The notes below the pieces were generated by a model that ran no database searches, was not told where the DNA came from, and saw only the letters and a list, made by a program, of their open reading frames with translations. From Gottfriedia sp002574545 (GTDB taxonomy: Bacteria; Bacillota; Bacilli; Bacillales; Bacillaceae_G), in assembly GCA_052180195.1 (NCBI GenBank), contig CP197469.1: 64,000 nt of DNA. One strand, written 5' to 3'. Shown one piece after another: positions 35,795 to 45,353 of the stretch (the first letter of the stretch is position 1; the number at the start of each line of letters is the position of its first letter). The translations under genes were made by a program, and so were the position numbers.

Positions 35795-36679
35795 TTATTT
35801 CGCCCTCTCTATAAAGATATCATTTAGTGTAGGCTCTAATAATTGGAACTTCTTTATAGAACCCAAGTCTGACTTAATACGATTTAAAATCGAAAAAGCT
35901 TCCTCATCACTTTTTACCTTTACGTAAATTCCTAATTGCTTTTGTTCATAACTGACATGATTTGAATCGAGTATTTGTTTAATCGATGTTAGATCTTCTA
36001 AGATTAAATTTCTATACCCATAATCCTCTTTTAATCTATTTAAACTACCTTCTGCGACTACGTTACCGTTCTTAAGTATACAAACATGCTCACAAAAAGC
36101 TTCCACTTGATCCATACGGTGGCTTGATAATATAACCGTTTTCCCTTTCTGAATTTGTTCGGTAATAATTGAAGCCATTAACTCCGCATTAACTGGATCT
36201 AGACCACTGAATGGCTCATCTAGAATAATCAACTCAGGGTTATGTAATAAAGTTACGATAAGTTGAATTTTTTGTTGGTTACCTTTTGAAAGTTCTCCTG
36301 CTTTTTTATTTCGATAATGCGGTATTTCTAATCGGTCTAGCCAATATGTTATAGCAACATCAACCTCTTTATTAGACATACCTTCTAATTTACCGAAATA
36401 TTTAAGCTGATCAACAACCTTGCTTTTCGTAAATAATCCTCTTTCTTCAGGTAAATACCCTATCTTAACTTTATCTGAATCAAAAGGGCTCCCTTTCCAG
36501 GTTATTTCTCCTTTTGTAGGTGTAAGAAGACCTAATAACATTTTAATAGTGGTCGTTTTGCCTGCTCCATTTCTACCTAATAAACCTAGTACTCTTCCTG
36601 TAGGCAAAGTCAATGACAATTCGTTAACGGCAATCGTTTCTCCAAAATTTTTAGATAGCTGTTTTATTTCTAAAGTCAA
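35795..36679 (-). CDS. ABC exporter ATP-binding protein (NatA/YhaQ-like)
   Basis: 294 residues. Walker A GLLGRNGAGKTTTIKMLLG, Q-loop YLPEERGLF, signature ELSKGNQQK, Walker B LIILDEPFSGLDPVN and H-switch SSHRMDQVEAF. A C-terminal accessory domain of about 75 residues is typical for NatA/CcmA-like exporters. Directly abuts the permease gene. Exports an unknown substrate. Confidence 0.88.
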   Translation of the reverse strand: MTLEIKQLSKNFGETIAVNELSLTLPTGRVLGLLGRNGAGKTTTIKMLLGLLTPTKGEITWKGSPFDSDKVKIGYLPEERGLFTKSKVVDQLKYFGKLEGMSNKEVDVAITYWLDRLEIPHYRNKKAGELSKGNQQKIQLIVTLLHNPELIILDEPFSGLDPVNAELMASIITEQIQKGKTVILSSHRMDQVEAFCEHVCILKNGNVVAEGSLNRLKEDYGYRNLILEDLTSIKQILDSNHVSYEQKQLGIYVKVKSDEEAFSILNRIKSDLGSIKKFQLLEPTLNDIFIERAK

Positions 36680-36821
36680 CGCTCTTCCTCCTTTTCGAAG
36701 TTTTAAGTAAAAAAATACCTAAATTTTCCTATACATTAAGCATACATTTAATAGAATTTTAATGAAAGGTAAAAATCGTAATTTGTTTGTCAATTTATTT
36801 TACAATTATAGATCACAATGA

Positions 36822-36857
36822 AAAAATGAGAATACTGATCTAGCATTCTCATTTTTT
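36822..36857. terminator. Terminator after the DUF350 gene
   Basis: A stem AAAAATGAGAAT / ATTCTCATTTTT with an 11-base loop. It reads in both directions and overlaps the end of the DUF350 cassette. Confidence 0.8.
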
Positions 36858-36859
36858 TA

Positions 36860-37261
36860 TTAATATGAAATACTACCTGAAATTAATAAACCTACTGTTA
36901 CACTTAAAGTAAACAATAAAGCAGCTACTGCAATATTTCCTTCTTCAACTTTTTTCGCGAACGATATTTTCGGAAATAATACAAATTCTGCAATCCAATA
37001 AGTAACCATTTGAGCTATAATACCAATTAAGCTCCATATAATGAAATCACCATAGTTAACTGAATACTTTGCAGATGACATAATAACAATTGCTAATCCT
37101 ACTAATTTTCCCGCTAATTTCAATGCAACGGCAATATTGCCATCATCTAAAATTAATTTTTGTTCACTCATCTTTGTCGTAAAAGTGAAAGCTAAAAATC
37201 CAATAAATAAAAGAATAAGTCCCGATCCTAAATACATCAACGTACTAACAATACTTTCCAT
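36860..37261 (-). CDS. DUF350 membrane protein
   Basis: 133 residues with four membrane segments arranged as two similar halves. Each half has a KxxEGNIAVAA / DDGNIAVALKLAGK motif (GNxAVA), the mark of DUF350. GGAGATGAGAATAA precedes the ATG. It lies 21 bases after the ATP-grasp gene. Function unknown; related proteins accompany glutathionylspermidine-synthase-like ligases in enterobacteria (YjfL). Confidence 0.8.
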   Translation of the reverse strand: MESIVSTLMYLGSGLILLFIGFLAFTFTTKMSEQKLILDDGNIAVALKLAGKLVGLAIVIMSSAKYSVNYGDFIIWSLIGIIAQMVTYWIAEFVLFPKISFAKKVEEGNIAVAALLFTLSVTVGLLISGSISY

Positions 37262-37282
37262 TTATTCTCATCTCCTTACTAA

Positions 37283-38527
37283 TTAATTATGTTCTTCAAC
37301 GATTCCTACTGGTAAAAAACAACTTTCGTTTCCAGTAATAATATTACCGGCACGTACACCAATTGCACCGTATTCTTCTTTAATTAAAAAACTACCAATT
37401 AATACATGCAAATCTAACATTCCATCAGGAGTCATAACTTTTCTAATAGGTAAAGGTGAATATTGTTGAAATACCATCACTTGATCATGATAGTTATTTT
37501 GTTTGCTAGTTTGACTTTGCTCCCCGTTAATAATCTTAATTGAATCTCCTTCACGGCCAAATGCAGGTTTTACTACATATGGAATATTGTGTTCAATAAA
37601 GAAATCTGGCTCTAAAAATGTAGGTAGAAAATGTTGCTTAATTACATCATGTTCTTCGATAGTAAAAACATCTGACTTTTCGATATGTAAATTCCAAATT
37701 AATGCTTGAACAGCTTTGGACTGTAGTAAGAATGCTGATAATGGATTGAAAATAATCAATTTACCGTCTTTAACAAGTTCTAAAAGGGCCAGGCCAATTT
37801 TTGTTCCATCTGTGGACTGATCAAGCTCTAGGTGTTCAATTGGATAGGTTTGACGATAAAGAATGTGTATTTTCTCCCCTTTAGGAGTGTAAAGTCCATC
37901 GTTTTCAATAATCTGTAAATCCTCTAACGAAATTAATTGACTCTTCCCCTTATATAGAGATTGAATATATTTAACTGTTTTCCAATCCTCTTCATGATCT
38001 CCATGTGCTGTAAAAACAATAATTGGTTCATCCAATCCTTTTATGCTTTTATTAACAACATCATTTATGACGTGAGAAAGTTTCATTTCACTATCAGCAT
38101 TAGGATTCTTTAAATTAAAATAATCCGTAATGTAACCATTAACATGATGGGTTTCCATAATAAAAGTTGGCGTGTCACTATTGCATTCATAATGTTTCCA
38201 ACCATCCGCTGTACAAACAAGGTCAATTCTTCTAATGATTCCTTCACTTTCAATCGTTTTATGACGTAAAAAAGGCACGATTTCCTTTGAATAACCAAGC
38301 ATATATAGAATATCATCAGGTAACTGTCTCATTAATCGAGCAGTCTTATCATAGATTTTTCCAATTTGTTCAGTAATAGAATGAACTTCATCAACTTCAC
38401 TTTCAGTCAATGGATAAAAGTCTAATAAAGCATAATATGAATCTTGTAAATCCGCCCAAAAATCCGGAAGTTTTTGATATACTTCTTTTCGTTTTCGTCT
38501 ATGATTCTGTAAATTCACAATATCCAT
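37283..38527 (-). CDS. Glutathionylspermidine-synthase-like ATP-grasp ligase (YgiC/YjfC family)
   Basis: 414 residues; only the synthetase half of glutathionylspermidine synthase, without the N-terminal amidase. HYECNSDTPTFIMETHHVNGY is the family motif, and YVVKPAFGREGDSI and VFQQYSPLPI are ATP-grasp binding and catalytic segments. It should form an amide bond between a carboxylate and an amine, perhaps a polyamine or peptide. The start is 2 bases after the lipoprotein stop, implying tight coupling. Substrate unknown. Confidence 0.85.
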   Translation of the reverse strand: MDIVNLQNHRRKRKEVYQKLPDFWADLQDSYYALLDFYPLTESEVDEVHSITEQIGKIYDKTARLMRQLPDDILYMLGYSKEIVPFLRHKTIESEGIIRRIDLVCTADGWKHYECNSDTPTFIMETHHVNGYITDYFNLKNPNADSEMKLSHVINDVVNKSIKGLDEPIIVFTAHGDHEEDWKTVKYIQSLYKGKSQLISLEDLQIIENDGLYTPKGEKIHILYRQTYPIEHLELDQSTDGTKIGLALLELVKDGKLIIFNPLSAFLLQSKAVQALIWNLHIEKSDVFTIEEHDVIKQHFLPTFLEPDFFIEHNIPYVVKPAFGREGDSIKIINGEQSQTSKQNNYHDQVMVFQQYSPLPIRKVMTPDGMLDLHVLIGSFLIKEEYGAIGVRAGNIITGNESCFLPVGIVEEHN

Positions 38528-38529
38528 TA

Positions 38530-38886
38530 TTAACCACCAAATCCTCCAGATGAACCTTTTCCAAAACCACTTTTACTTGAGGACGAAGTATGCCCTGCAT
38601 ATTTACTAGAAGATTTATAGCTCTTATAAGAACTACTACGATGAAGTGCATTTCTTGTTGGATAAAATATTCCGCCATGATAATAGCTATGATAGTAATG
38701 ACTAGTATCATCATCACAAACCCAAACACCTTCGTCATCATCAAACTCCCAATCACGACAATCGTCATTGTTCGGCTTATCTGGTCGATCAGCATTTTGA
38801 GTACCACAGCCAGCTAATGTACTCACTGCCAATCCACTCGTTAGTGCGATACTAACTTTTTTCATTAATAATGATGTTTTTGACAT
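38530..38886 (-). CDS. Small lipoprotein with Gly/Ser tail (YgiB/YjfM-like position)
   Basis: 118 residues. Signal peptide with lipobox STLAGC (Cys about 27), an acidic Asp-rich stretch (DDCRDWEFDDDEGVWVCDDD), a Tyr/His segment and a Ser/Lys/Gly tail ending GFGKGSSGGFGG. GAAAGGAGATCCCA precedes the ATG. First gene of a three-gene cassette with the ATP-grasp ligase and DUF350 protein. The layout mimics enterobacterial YgiB/YgiC. The exposed Gly-rich tail could be a ligase substrate; that is inference. Confidence 0.75.
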   Translation of the reverse strand: MSKTSLLMKKVSIALTSGLAVSTLAGCGTQNADRPDKPNNDDCRDWEFDDDEGVWVCDDDTSHYYHSYYHGGIFYPTRNALHRSSSYKSYKSSSKYAGHTSSSSKSGFGKGSSGGFGG

Positions 38887-39081
38887 TGGGATCTCCTTTC
38901 GAGTATTGTATTATTCTATTCTATACTAAACTAATCCCTCTCTTAATGTATATACAAATCAGCATTAGCTATCCCTCTTATTCCCGTTATCTTAAAAACT
39001 AACTTCCCGAATCTCCACTACCAGTACCCCTTTTTTCAGCTGAGGAATTTGTTCTTTTTCCAATTAATTTTTTATGTTTTT

Positions 39082-39099
39082 AATTCACCTAAGTGAATT
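39082..39099. promoter_or_regulatory. 18-bp palindrome upstream of a hypothetical gene
   Basis: AATTCAC-CTAA-GTGAATT, 75 bp before the start at 39174 and in the promoter area. Candidate operator; no regulator recognised. The rest of the 287-bp gap 38887-39173 shows nothing else. Confidence 0.3.
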
Positions 39100-39173
39100 T
39101 AGAAATAAATACATTTCTATCCAAAACTGTGTTATATACTAATGTATACAGTATGACTAAAGGAGTTTGAACA

Positions 39174-39614
39174 ATGTTTAATACAGATACTATTTTTGTT
39201 CTTGAATATCGATTAATTGATGGGGAATTTACACGACCTATCTATCATTTTCCATTTTTATCAAAGGTCCAAATCTTTACAAGAAGATATTGTGATTACT
39301 TTATTTTAAATGGTTTCGTATACGAGAATAGAGGCTCTTATATCGAGGAAGATCGATATGTAATTGAAGTAATTGAATCAGATATGGAAAATACTCCTTT
39401 TTACCATTTAAACAGACCGTTAGGCATTGAAATTAGAGATGTCGATTCTTTTGATGAAATTCATTTCTATGAGAGTGGAGATGAATTAGATCTACTTTCT
39501 TGGCTCCAATCAACTTATATTACAATAAATCATCAAATATATGAGCAAACTTCAAATGAAGTTGATCAAGACCGCAATACTTACGTGATGTATGTTAAAC
39601 CGTATAATAAATAA
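39174..39614 (+). CDS. Hypothetical protein, 146 residues
   Basis: An acidic soluble protein rich in aromatic residues and beta-strand patterns (FVLEYRLIDGEFTRPIYHFPF, RYVIEVIESDMENTPFYHLNRPLGIEI). AAAGGAGTTTGAACA precedes the ATG and a terminator follows, so it is a genuine single gene. I recognise no family. Confidence 0.7.
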   Translation: MFNTDTIFVLEYRLIDGEFTRPIYHFPFLSKVQIFTRRYCDYFILNGFVYENRGSYIEEDRYVIEVIESDMENTPFYHLNRPLGIEIRDVDSFDEIHFYESGDELDLLSWLQSTYITINHQIYEQTSNEVDQDRNTYVMYVKPYNK

Positions 39615-39618
39615 CAAA

Positions 39619-39646
39619 AAGCTACCTAAGACTTCCTAGGTAGCTT
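39619..39646. terminator. Terminator between converging genes
   Basis: A stem AAGCTACCTA / TAGGTAGCTT with T-rich right side and A-rich left side. Confidence 0.85.
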
Positions 39647-39649
39647 GTT

Positions 39650-40105
39650 TTATAAATATTGTTCTAGCTTGATTAAATCCTTACACTGTATGCCATTTTC
39701 CCAAATTTCTTCATCATAATGATCAATAAAAAAGTCATAAAAAACAGTACTGATTTGAAATCCGCAATTTTTATATAAGGCTAATTGATGCGTACTTGAG
39801 TTACCGGTACAGATCGAAATTTTTGAATAGCCAAGTTTTTTAGCTTCTTTCATACCAAAGTGGATTAAATTTTTTCCAAATCCTTTTCCTTGGAAAGCAG
39901 GATCAATTGCAATATTTTTAATTTCAATCTCTTCACTTGAATGCTCCATTAATACTAATATACCGACGATTATATTATCATCTAGTACTTCATATAGATT
40001 ACTCTTTTGAATATATTTATCTACCATTTCTTTTGATGGGTCAGCTAGTAACAATAGATTCCAATGCTCTTTAGCTAGAAATTGAATTTTATTAATTTGA
40101 TTCAT
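39650..40105 (-). CDS. GNAT-family N-acetyltransferase
   Basis: 151 residues. IKNIAIDPAFQGKGFGKNLIHFGMKEAKKLG carries the acetyl-CoA-binding QGKGFG motif, followed by ISICTGNSSTHQLALYKNCGF. It lies 9 bases after the esterase gene on the same strand. Substrate unknown. Confidence 0.85.
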   Translation of the reverse strand: MNQINKIQFLAKEHWNLLLLADPSKEMVDKYIQKSNLYEVLDDNIIVGILVLMEHSSEEIEIKNIAIDPAFQGKGFGKNLIHFGMKEAKKLGYSKISICTGNSSTHQLALYKNCGFQISTVFYDFFIDHYDEEIWENGIQCKDLIKLEQYL

Positions 40106-40114
40106 TGATCCTCC

Positions 40115-40984
40115 CTACTTTTTTAATCTTGCCTTTAAATAATTTATCGTATCATTGGTGGATTTTTGTATCGAAAGATTTGTAAATCCATGGTTTCCAT
40201 TTTTAAGTGCAATCAACGTAACCATTTTTGGATTTTTTTTAGCAAATCGCTCAGATTGACTGAACGGAACAAGCTGATCTCCTGTGCCATGTACGATAAA
40301 GATTGGCACTTTTGTCTTTTCTACATATTGAATAGGACTCATCCGATTATACTCATCTGTCATTTGATCAACAGAACTATTCATATATTTATCGACGATT
40401 TCTGAACTTCTTGAAGAAGTAGATTGATTCATAGTCGTTAAGTCTGTAATTGGATACCAAGCAATAATATATTTTATTTTGCTTTGTATATCGGGCTGCA
40501 AACCAGTTAATAAAGCTAAATGTCCACCAGCAGAAGCACCAGCGAGCCCGATTTTAGTACGATCAATTCCTAATTCAGTTGAATTTTTGTAAATAAATTC
40601 GATTGCTGTTTTCACGTCACTAACTGGTATATTATACGAGTAATTTTCTTTCGAATACAGTGTATAGTCTATACTAATTGCTATATATCCATCTTTTACT
40701 ACTTCATTAAAAATCGTGCTCCAACGTTTATTTAACGCTTTACTTCCATATCTCCAAGATCCACCATGAACAAATATTAACGTAGGTGATGGACCGTGTG
40801 AATTTTTAGATCGGTATATATCAAAGGTTTGTGGAACTTGGGCAAGATTTGTGTAACGTACATCTCTTTGTACAATAATATCTTTACTTACATCATTTAT
40901 CTTCTTTTGGTGTTTATGTTGAAAACCATTAAATCCAACAAAGACAATAACAAAGATGACTAATGCTAAAATGATTTTCTTCAA
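40115..40984 (-). CDS. Membrane-anchored or secreted alpha/beta hydrolase (esterase)
   Basis: 289 residues. An N-terminal hydrophobic segment (about 3-20) is a signal anchor. The hydrolase core has the oxyanion motif FVHGGSWRYGS, nucleophile elbow GLAGASAGGHLALL (GxSxG), acid in HGTGDQLVPFSQ and a C-terminal histidine in KNGNHGFTN. These match the HSL/BD-FAE esterase group. Acts on the outer face of the membrane; substrate unknown. Confidence 0.85.
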   Translation of the reverse strand: MKKIILALVIFVIVFVGFNGFQHKHQKKINDVSKDIIVQRDVRYTNLAQVPQTFDIYRSKNSHGPSPTLIFVHGGSWRYGSKALNKRWSTIFNEVVKDGYIAISIDYTLYSKENYSYNIPVSDVKTAIEFIYKNSTELGIDRTKIGLAGASAGGHLALLTGLQPDIQSKIKYIIAWYPITDLTTMNQSTSSRSSEIVDKYMNSSVDQMTDEYNRMSPIQYVEKTKVPIFIVHGTGDQLVPFSQSERFAKKNPKMVTLIALKNGNHGFTNLSIQKSTNDTINYLKARLKK

Positions 40985-41111
40985 GCCAATTCACCTTTCT
41001 AATTAAAAAGAGACTAACTCAAGTTATGTTTTCTAGTATTATTGTTATGTAAGACCTTTAACGTCTACATAAATTAATAGAAATACACTAATGATGCTAG
41101 TCTCATTTACT

Positions 41112-41195
41112 TTATTTAATAACTGTTACATACAAAATGCCCCAAATTAAAAATACTGCACAAACCGCAAATAATATTTTTGCCAACTTTTCCAT
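41112..41195 (-). CDS. 27-residue membrane peptide downstream of mutS2
   Basis: A small frame reading MEKLAKILFAVCAVFLIWG then ILYVTVIK, one membrane span with a charged head. It starts 18 bases after the mutS2 stop with AGGGG upstream, so it may be translated from the mutS2 transcript. The hydrophobic pattern and polar ends look like a real small protein. The rest of 40985-41213 shows nothing else. Confidence 0.5.
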   Translation of the reverse strand: MEKLAKILFAVCAVFLIWGILYVTVIK

Positions 41196-41213
41196 CTTAG
41201 AACCCCTATAACC

Positions 41214-43568
41214 TTATTTTAAATCGACAACAGTAACACCTATTCCACCCTCGGACGCTGCACCGTATCGATAGGATTTAACTGCTCTATGTTTTTTTAA
41301 GTATTCCTGTACCCCTTGTCTTAATGCACCAGTTCCTTTTCCATGAATAATATTAATTCGAGGATAGCCGGCTAATAATGCATCATCGATATATTTTTCA
41401 ACACGAATTAGGGCATCTTCATATCTTTCACCTCTAAGATCCAGTTCAAGATTCACATGAAAATCCTTACCTTTTACAGATGTAACCGTTCGTTCTTTTA
41501 CTTCTTTAGGTGAACTTACATATTCGATATCTTTTTCTTTAACTTTCATTTTAATAATCCCGAGCTGAACTTGCCATTCACCTTCACTAACTTGTTCAAG
41601 TAATGTACCTTTTTGATTAAAGCTAATCACTTTTACTTCGTCACCTTCACGAAGCTTTCTTTGTTTCTTTTGAGCTGGCTGTGGAATTGTTTTCTTTGGA
41701 GCATAAGGTATTGCCCCTTCCAAACGGGTTCTTGCTTCAATTAATTCATGATCTTTAATCGAAGCTAATTGACTATTCTTTAACTCTCTAAGCTCTTTAA
41801 TAATTTCCTCAGCTTCTTGTTGTGCTACTCTGACACGCTTTTTCGCTTCTTCCTGTGCTCCACGATATAATTCATCACGGTGCTCATAAAATTCCATCAT
41901 TTGCTTTTGTAAATCTTTGAAAACACGCTCCGATTCTTTACGGAAATCTTCTGCTTCTTTCCACTCTGTTTCGGCACCTTTTCTACTCGTTTCTAAAGAT
42001 GCAATCATATTTTCAACTTCATTACTTTCTTCACTTACATGATTTCTTGCTTTTTCGATTACACGATTTGAAAGTCCTAGTCTTCTAGAAATCTCAAATG
42101 CATTACTTCTACCTGGAACACCAATTAAAAGTCGATAAGTAGGACTTAATGTTTCTACATCAAATTCAACACTAGCATTCATAACGTGCTCTCGATTGTA
42201 ACTATATGCTTTTAATTCAGGATAATGCGTTGTTGCTACTACTCTTGCACCGTATTCACTTACCTCGTCTAAAATTGAGATTGCTAAAGCCGCACCTTCC
42301 TGTGGGTCAGTTCCAGCTCCTAATTCATCAAATAATACAAGACTACTATGATTAACGTGTTTTAGTATATCTACAATATTCACCATATGAGAAGAGAATG
42401 TACTTAAGCTCTGTTCGATTGATTGCTCATCCCCAATATCGGCGAAAATTTGGTCGAACACACAAATTTCTGAACCGTCTAAAGCAGGAATTTGTAAACC
42501 AGATTGTGCCATTAAAACACAAATACCAATCGTTTTTAAAGTAACCGTCTTACCACCCGTATTTGGACCAGTAATGACAATCGTCGTAAAATCCTTACCT
42601 AATTCAATATCATTAGCTACTACTATATCTCTTGGAATTAGAGGATGACGTGCTTTTTTTAATTTAAAATATCGATCATTATTTAAAATTGGTTTACTTG
42701 CCTTAATTGAATGTGAGTAATTAGCTTTTGCAAATAAGAAATCCATTTCAGCTAAAATTTCAACATTCTGCAATAAATCCGCTGAAGCTTCCGCTACTAA
42801 ACCTGTTAAAGCCATTAAAATTTTCTCGATCTCTTGCTCCTCTTTTACTTTTGCTTCTTGTAAACTATTGTTTAATGTAACAACAGCTTGTGGCTCAATA
42901 AATAATGTTTGCCCAGAAGAAGATTGATCATGAACAATCCCACCATAAACATGTCGATATTCTTGTTTTACTGGAATAACGAAGCGATCATTACGAATCG
43001 TTACAATTGAATCTGATAACATTTTTTGTGCATTAGCACCTCTAGTTAAACTCTCTAATTTTTCACGAATTCGAGCTTCAGCTGTTCGAACTTGTCCACG
43101 GATCGTTCGAAGCGTCACACTAGCGTCATCTAATACTTCTCCGTTATCACCAATTGCTGCCTTTATATTTTTATCTAATTCTAGTAAAGGAATGATTTGT
43201 TCACTTAATGATTCTAAATATGGAATTTCTACTTCACTCTCAATTAAGCCTTCAATAAAACGAATCATTTGACGACCAGCATATGTAACACCTGAAATCG
43301 CAATTAGCTCAGAAGGAGATAGCATTCCACCGATATCTGCCCTTTTTACTTGCATTCTGATATCTGATAATCCACCAAGAGGTACATTTCCTCGTAGTCG
43401 AATAACTTTTACTGCTTCGTCAGTTGATTCATGTAGTTCGACAACTTCATCATAACTAGTACTCGGTAAAAGGTTTTTAATACGTTCCTTACCTAGTGAA
43501 GATGAAGCGTGTTTAAGTAATTGTTCTTTTATTTTATCGTACTCTAAAACTCTTAATGTACGTTGCAT
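41214..43568 (-). CDS. mutS2: MutS2, Smr-domain ATPase
   Basis: 784 residues. Clamp and lever helices up to about 290, an ATPase domain with Walker A TGPNTGGKTVTLKT, Walker B SLVLFDELGAGTDPQEGAAL, a coiled-coil arm (about 510-640) and a C-terminal Smr nuclease domain with LDLRGERYEDAL and IIHGKGTGALRQGVQ. No mismatch-recognition domain I, as usual for MutS2. Acts on branched DNA and, in B. subtilis, rescues collided ribosomes. Order polX-mutS2 as in Bacillus. Confidence 0.96.
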   Translation of the reverse strand: MQRTLRVLEYDKIKEQLLKHASSSLGKERIKNLLPSTSYDEVVELHESTDEAVKVIRLRGNVPLGGLSDIRMQVKRADIGGMLSPSELIAISGVTYAGRQMIRFIEGLIESEVEIPYLESLSEQIIPLLELDKNIKAAIGDNGEVLDDASVTLRTIRGQVRTAEARIREKLESLTRGANAQKMLSDSIVTIRNDRFVIPVKQEYRHVYGGIVHDQSSSGQTLFIEPQAVVTLNNSLQEAKVKEEQEIEKILMALTGLVAEASADLLQNVEILAEMDFLFAKANYSHSIKASKPILNNDRYFKLKKARHPLIPRDIVVANDIELGKDFTTIVITGPNTGGKTVTLKTIGICVLMAQSGLQIPALDGSEICVFDQIFADIGDEQSIEQSLSTFSSHMVNIVDILKHVNHSSLVLFDELGAGTDPQEGAALAISILDEVSEYGARVVATTHYPELKAYSYNREHVMNASVEFDVETLSPTYRLLIGVPGRSNAFEISRRLGLSNRVIEKARNHVSEESNEVENMIASLETSRKGAETEWKEAEDFRKESERVFKDLQKQMMEFYEHRDELYRGAQEEAKKRVRVAQQEAEEIIKELRELKNSQLASIKDHELIEARTRLEGAIPYAPKKTIPQPAQKKQRKLREGDEVKVISFNQKGTLLEQVSEGEWQVQLGIIKMKVKEKDIEYVSSPKEVKERTVTSVKGKDFHVNLELDLRGERYEDALIRVEKYIDDALLAGYPRINIIHGKGTGALRQGVQEYLKKHRAVKSYRYGAASEGGIGVTVVDLK

Positions 43569-43582
43569 ACCCCGTAACCTCC

Positions 43583-45307
43583 TTACACTCGATTACGTTT
43601 CCTTTCAATCAAACTTAAAAGTTCGTGTAATTCAAATGTATTTACAATATTTTCTCTTTTTAACCAAGCCTTCTTGGCCGCACTAACCCCAACCGTCATA
43701 TGCTCTAGCATATCAATATTATGTGCATCAGTATTAATTGATAGCATGACACCAGCTTCCTGTGCCATCATTAACATTTCTTTATTTAAATCTAACCGAT
43801 TTGGATTTGCATTTAATTCTAAAATTGTACCTGTTTCTTTTGCTACAGAAATTAATTCTTCAGCATTTACTTTATACCCAGCTCTTCTGCCAATTTTTCG
43901 CCCTGTTGGATGTCCAATCATGCTAACATATGGATTTCTCATTGCATTTTTTAAACGCATCATGATTGTCTCTTCATCTTGACTAAAGCTGGAATGAATT
44001 GATGCGATAACAAAATCAAGTGAACGTAAAACATCATCTTCATAATCTAGGGAACCATCAGGTAAAATATCCATTTCTACCCCATGTAGAATTGTAAAAT
44101 CAGTGTATTTTTCGTTTACACGTTGAATTTCTTCTTTTTGTTTCCATAAGCGCTCAGGAGTTAAACCATTCGCAACCTTTAAATATTGAGAATGATCTGT
44201 GATGACAATATATTTATATCCTTTAGCACGACATGCATCTGCCATTTCTTCGATTGAATACCCACCATCACTCCAAGTAGAGTGCATATGCAAATCAGAT
44301 TTCATATCTTCTAAACGAATTAATGGATAATCGTTTGTAAAAGTTGAAACTTCCTTCCCATCCTCTCGAATTTCAGGTGGAAAACAAGGTAAATTAAAAT
44401 GGGCATAAAAATCTTCTTCATTTTCAAAAGTTAAAACTTCTCCAGTATTAACATTTTCAACACCGTACTCACTAATTTTTTCATCACGCTCTTTAGCCAA
44501 TTGGCGCATAGCTACATTATGATCCTTTGAACCAGTAAAATGATGCAAAGTTGTAGCAAACTCCTTTGGTTGAATAATTCGGAAATCAACTGAAATCTCA
44601 TACTCAACACCTTTTAAAACAAGAGAAACTTTAGTATCTCCCTGTGCAATTATTCGAACAATTTCTGGCATCGAAAGTAATTGTTCTTTAATACTTTCCG
44701 GATTAGTAGACGCAACAATGAAGTCTAAATCTTTAACCGTTTCACGTACTCGTCGTAAGCTTCCAGCTCTTGAATACTTCTCGACATACTTCATTTCTGC
44801 TAAATAAGCTTCAATTTTATCAGCAATCGGTAGTACATCTGCTAATGGCAAGCGTTCAGGCTGCTTACCAAACTCCTCGATTGATTCTAAAATATTTTTC
44901 TCTGTCTTTTTACCGAATCCAGCTAATCCTTGTAACTTACCATTTAAGCATGCTTCTTTTAACTGCTCCATGCTCTCAATTTGTAATAATTGATATAGCT
45001 TAGCTACTTTTTTTCCACCTAATCCTGGTAGTCTAAGTAAAGGAAGTAAAGTTTTAGGTAATGACTCTTGAAGTTCCTCCAATACCGTACTTTTACCAGT
45101 TTCAATATATTCTAAAATTACTGCAGAAGTCCCTTTTCCGATTCCTTTTATGGCAGTAAAGTCGTCGATTTGTTCAAGACTTCTTTCATCTGTTTCTAAT
45201 GCATTTGCCGCTTTACGAAATGCTGATATTTTAAAAGCATTTTCACCTTTTAGTTCTAAATAAGTAGCAATTTGTTCTAACAGTTTAATTAACTCTTTTT
45301 TGTGCAT
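43583..45307 (-). CDS. polX: DNA polymerase X with PHP domain
   Basis: 574 residues. Helix-hairpin-helix repeats near 55 and 95 (FTAIKGIGKGTSAVI, LRLPGLGGKKVAKLY), palm domain with GSLRRVRETVKDLDFIVAS supplying the catalytic Asp pair, then a C-terminal PHP phosphoesterase domain (SDLHMHSTWSDG, VITDHS, EMDILPDG, NTDAH). A repair polymerase with 3' exonuclease from PHP. It ends 15 bases before mutS2. Confidence 0.95.
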   Translation of the reverse strand: MHKKELIKLLEQIATYLELKGENAFKISAFRKAANALETDERSLEQIDDFTAIKGIGKGTSAVILEYIETGKSTVLEELQESLPKTLLPLLRLPGLGGKKVAKLYQLLQIESMEQLKEACLNGKLQGLAGFGKKTEKNILESIEEFGKQPERLPLADVLPIADKIEAYLAEMKYVEKYSRAGSLRRVRETVKDLDFIVASTNPESIKEQLLSMPEIVRIIAQGDTKVSLVLKGVEYEISVDFRIIQPKEFATTLHHFTGSKDHNVAMRQLAKERDEKISEYGVENVNTGEVLTFENEEDFYAHFNLPCFPPEIREDGKEVSTFTNDYPLIRLEDMKSDLHMHSTWSDGGYSIEEMADACRAKGYKYIVITDHSQYLKVANGLTPERLWKQKEEIQRVNEKYTDFTILHGVEMDILPDGSLDYEDDVLRSLDFVIASIHSSFSQDEETIMMRLKNAMRNPYVSMIGHPTGRKIGRRAGYKVNAEELISVAKETGTILELNANPNRLDLNKEMLMMAQEAGVMLSINTDAHNIDMLEHMTVGVSAAKKAWLKRENIVNTFELHELLSLIERKRNRV

Positions 45308-45353
45308 TTTAAGTCACCTACTTAACATAAAAATTGTTTTTCACTAAACTCGA

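Noticed and set aside
38499..38807. 102-codon hydrophobic frame overlapping the lipoprotein gene
   Set aside because: Shadow frame of the lipoprotein, which has signal peptide, lipobox and a strong ribosome site.
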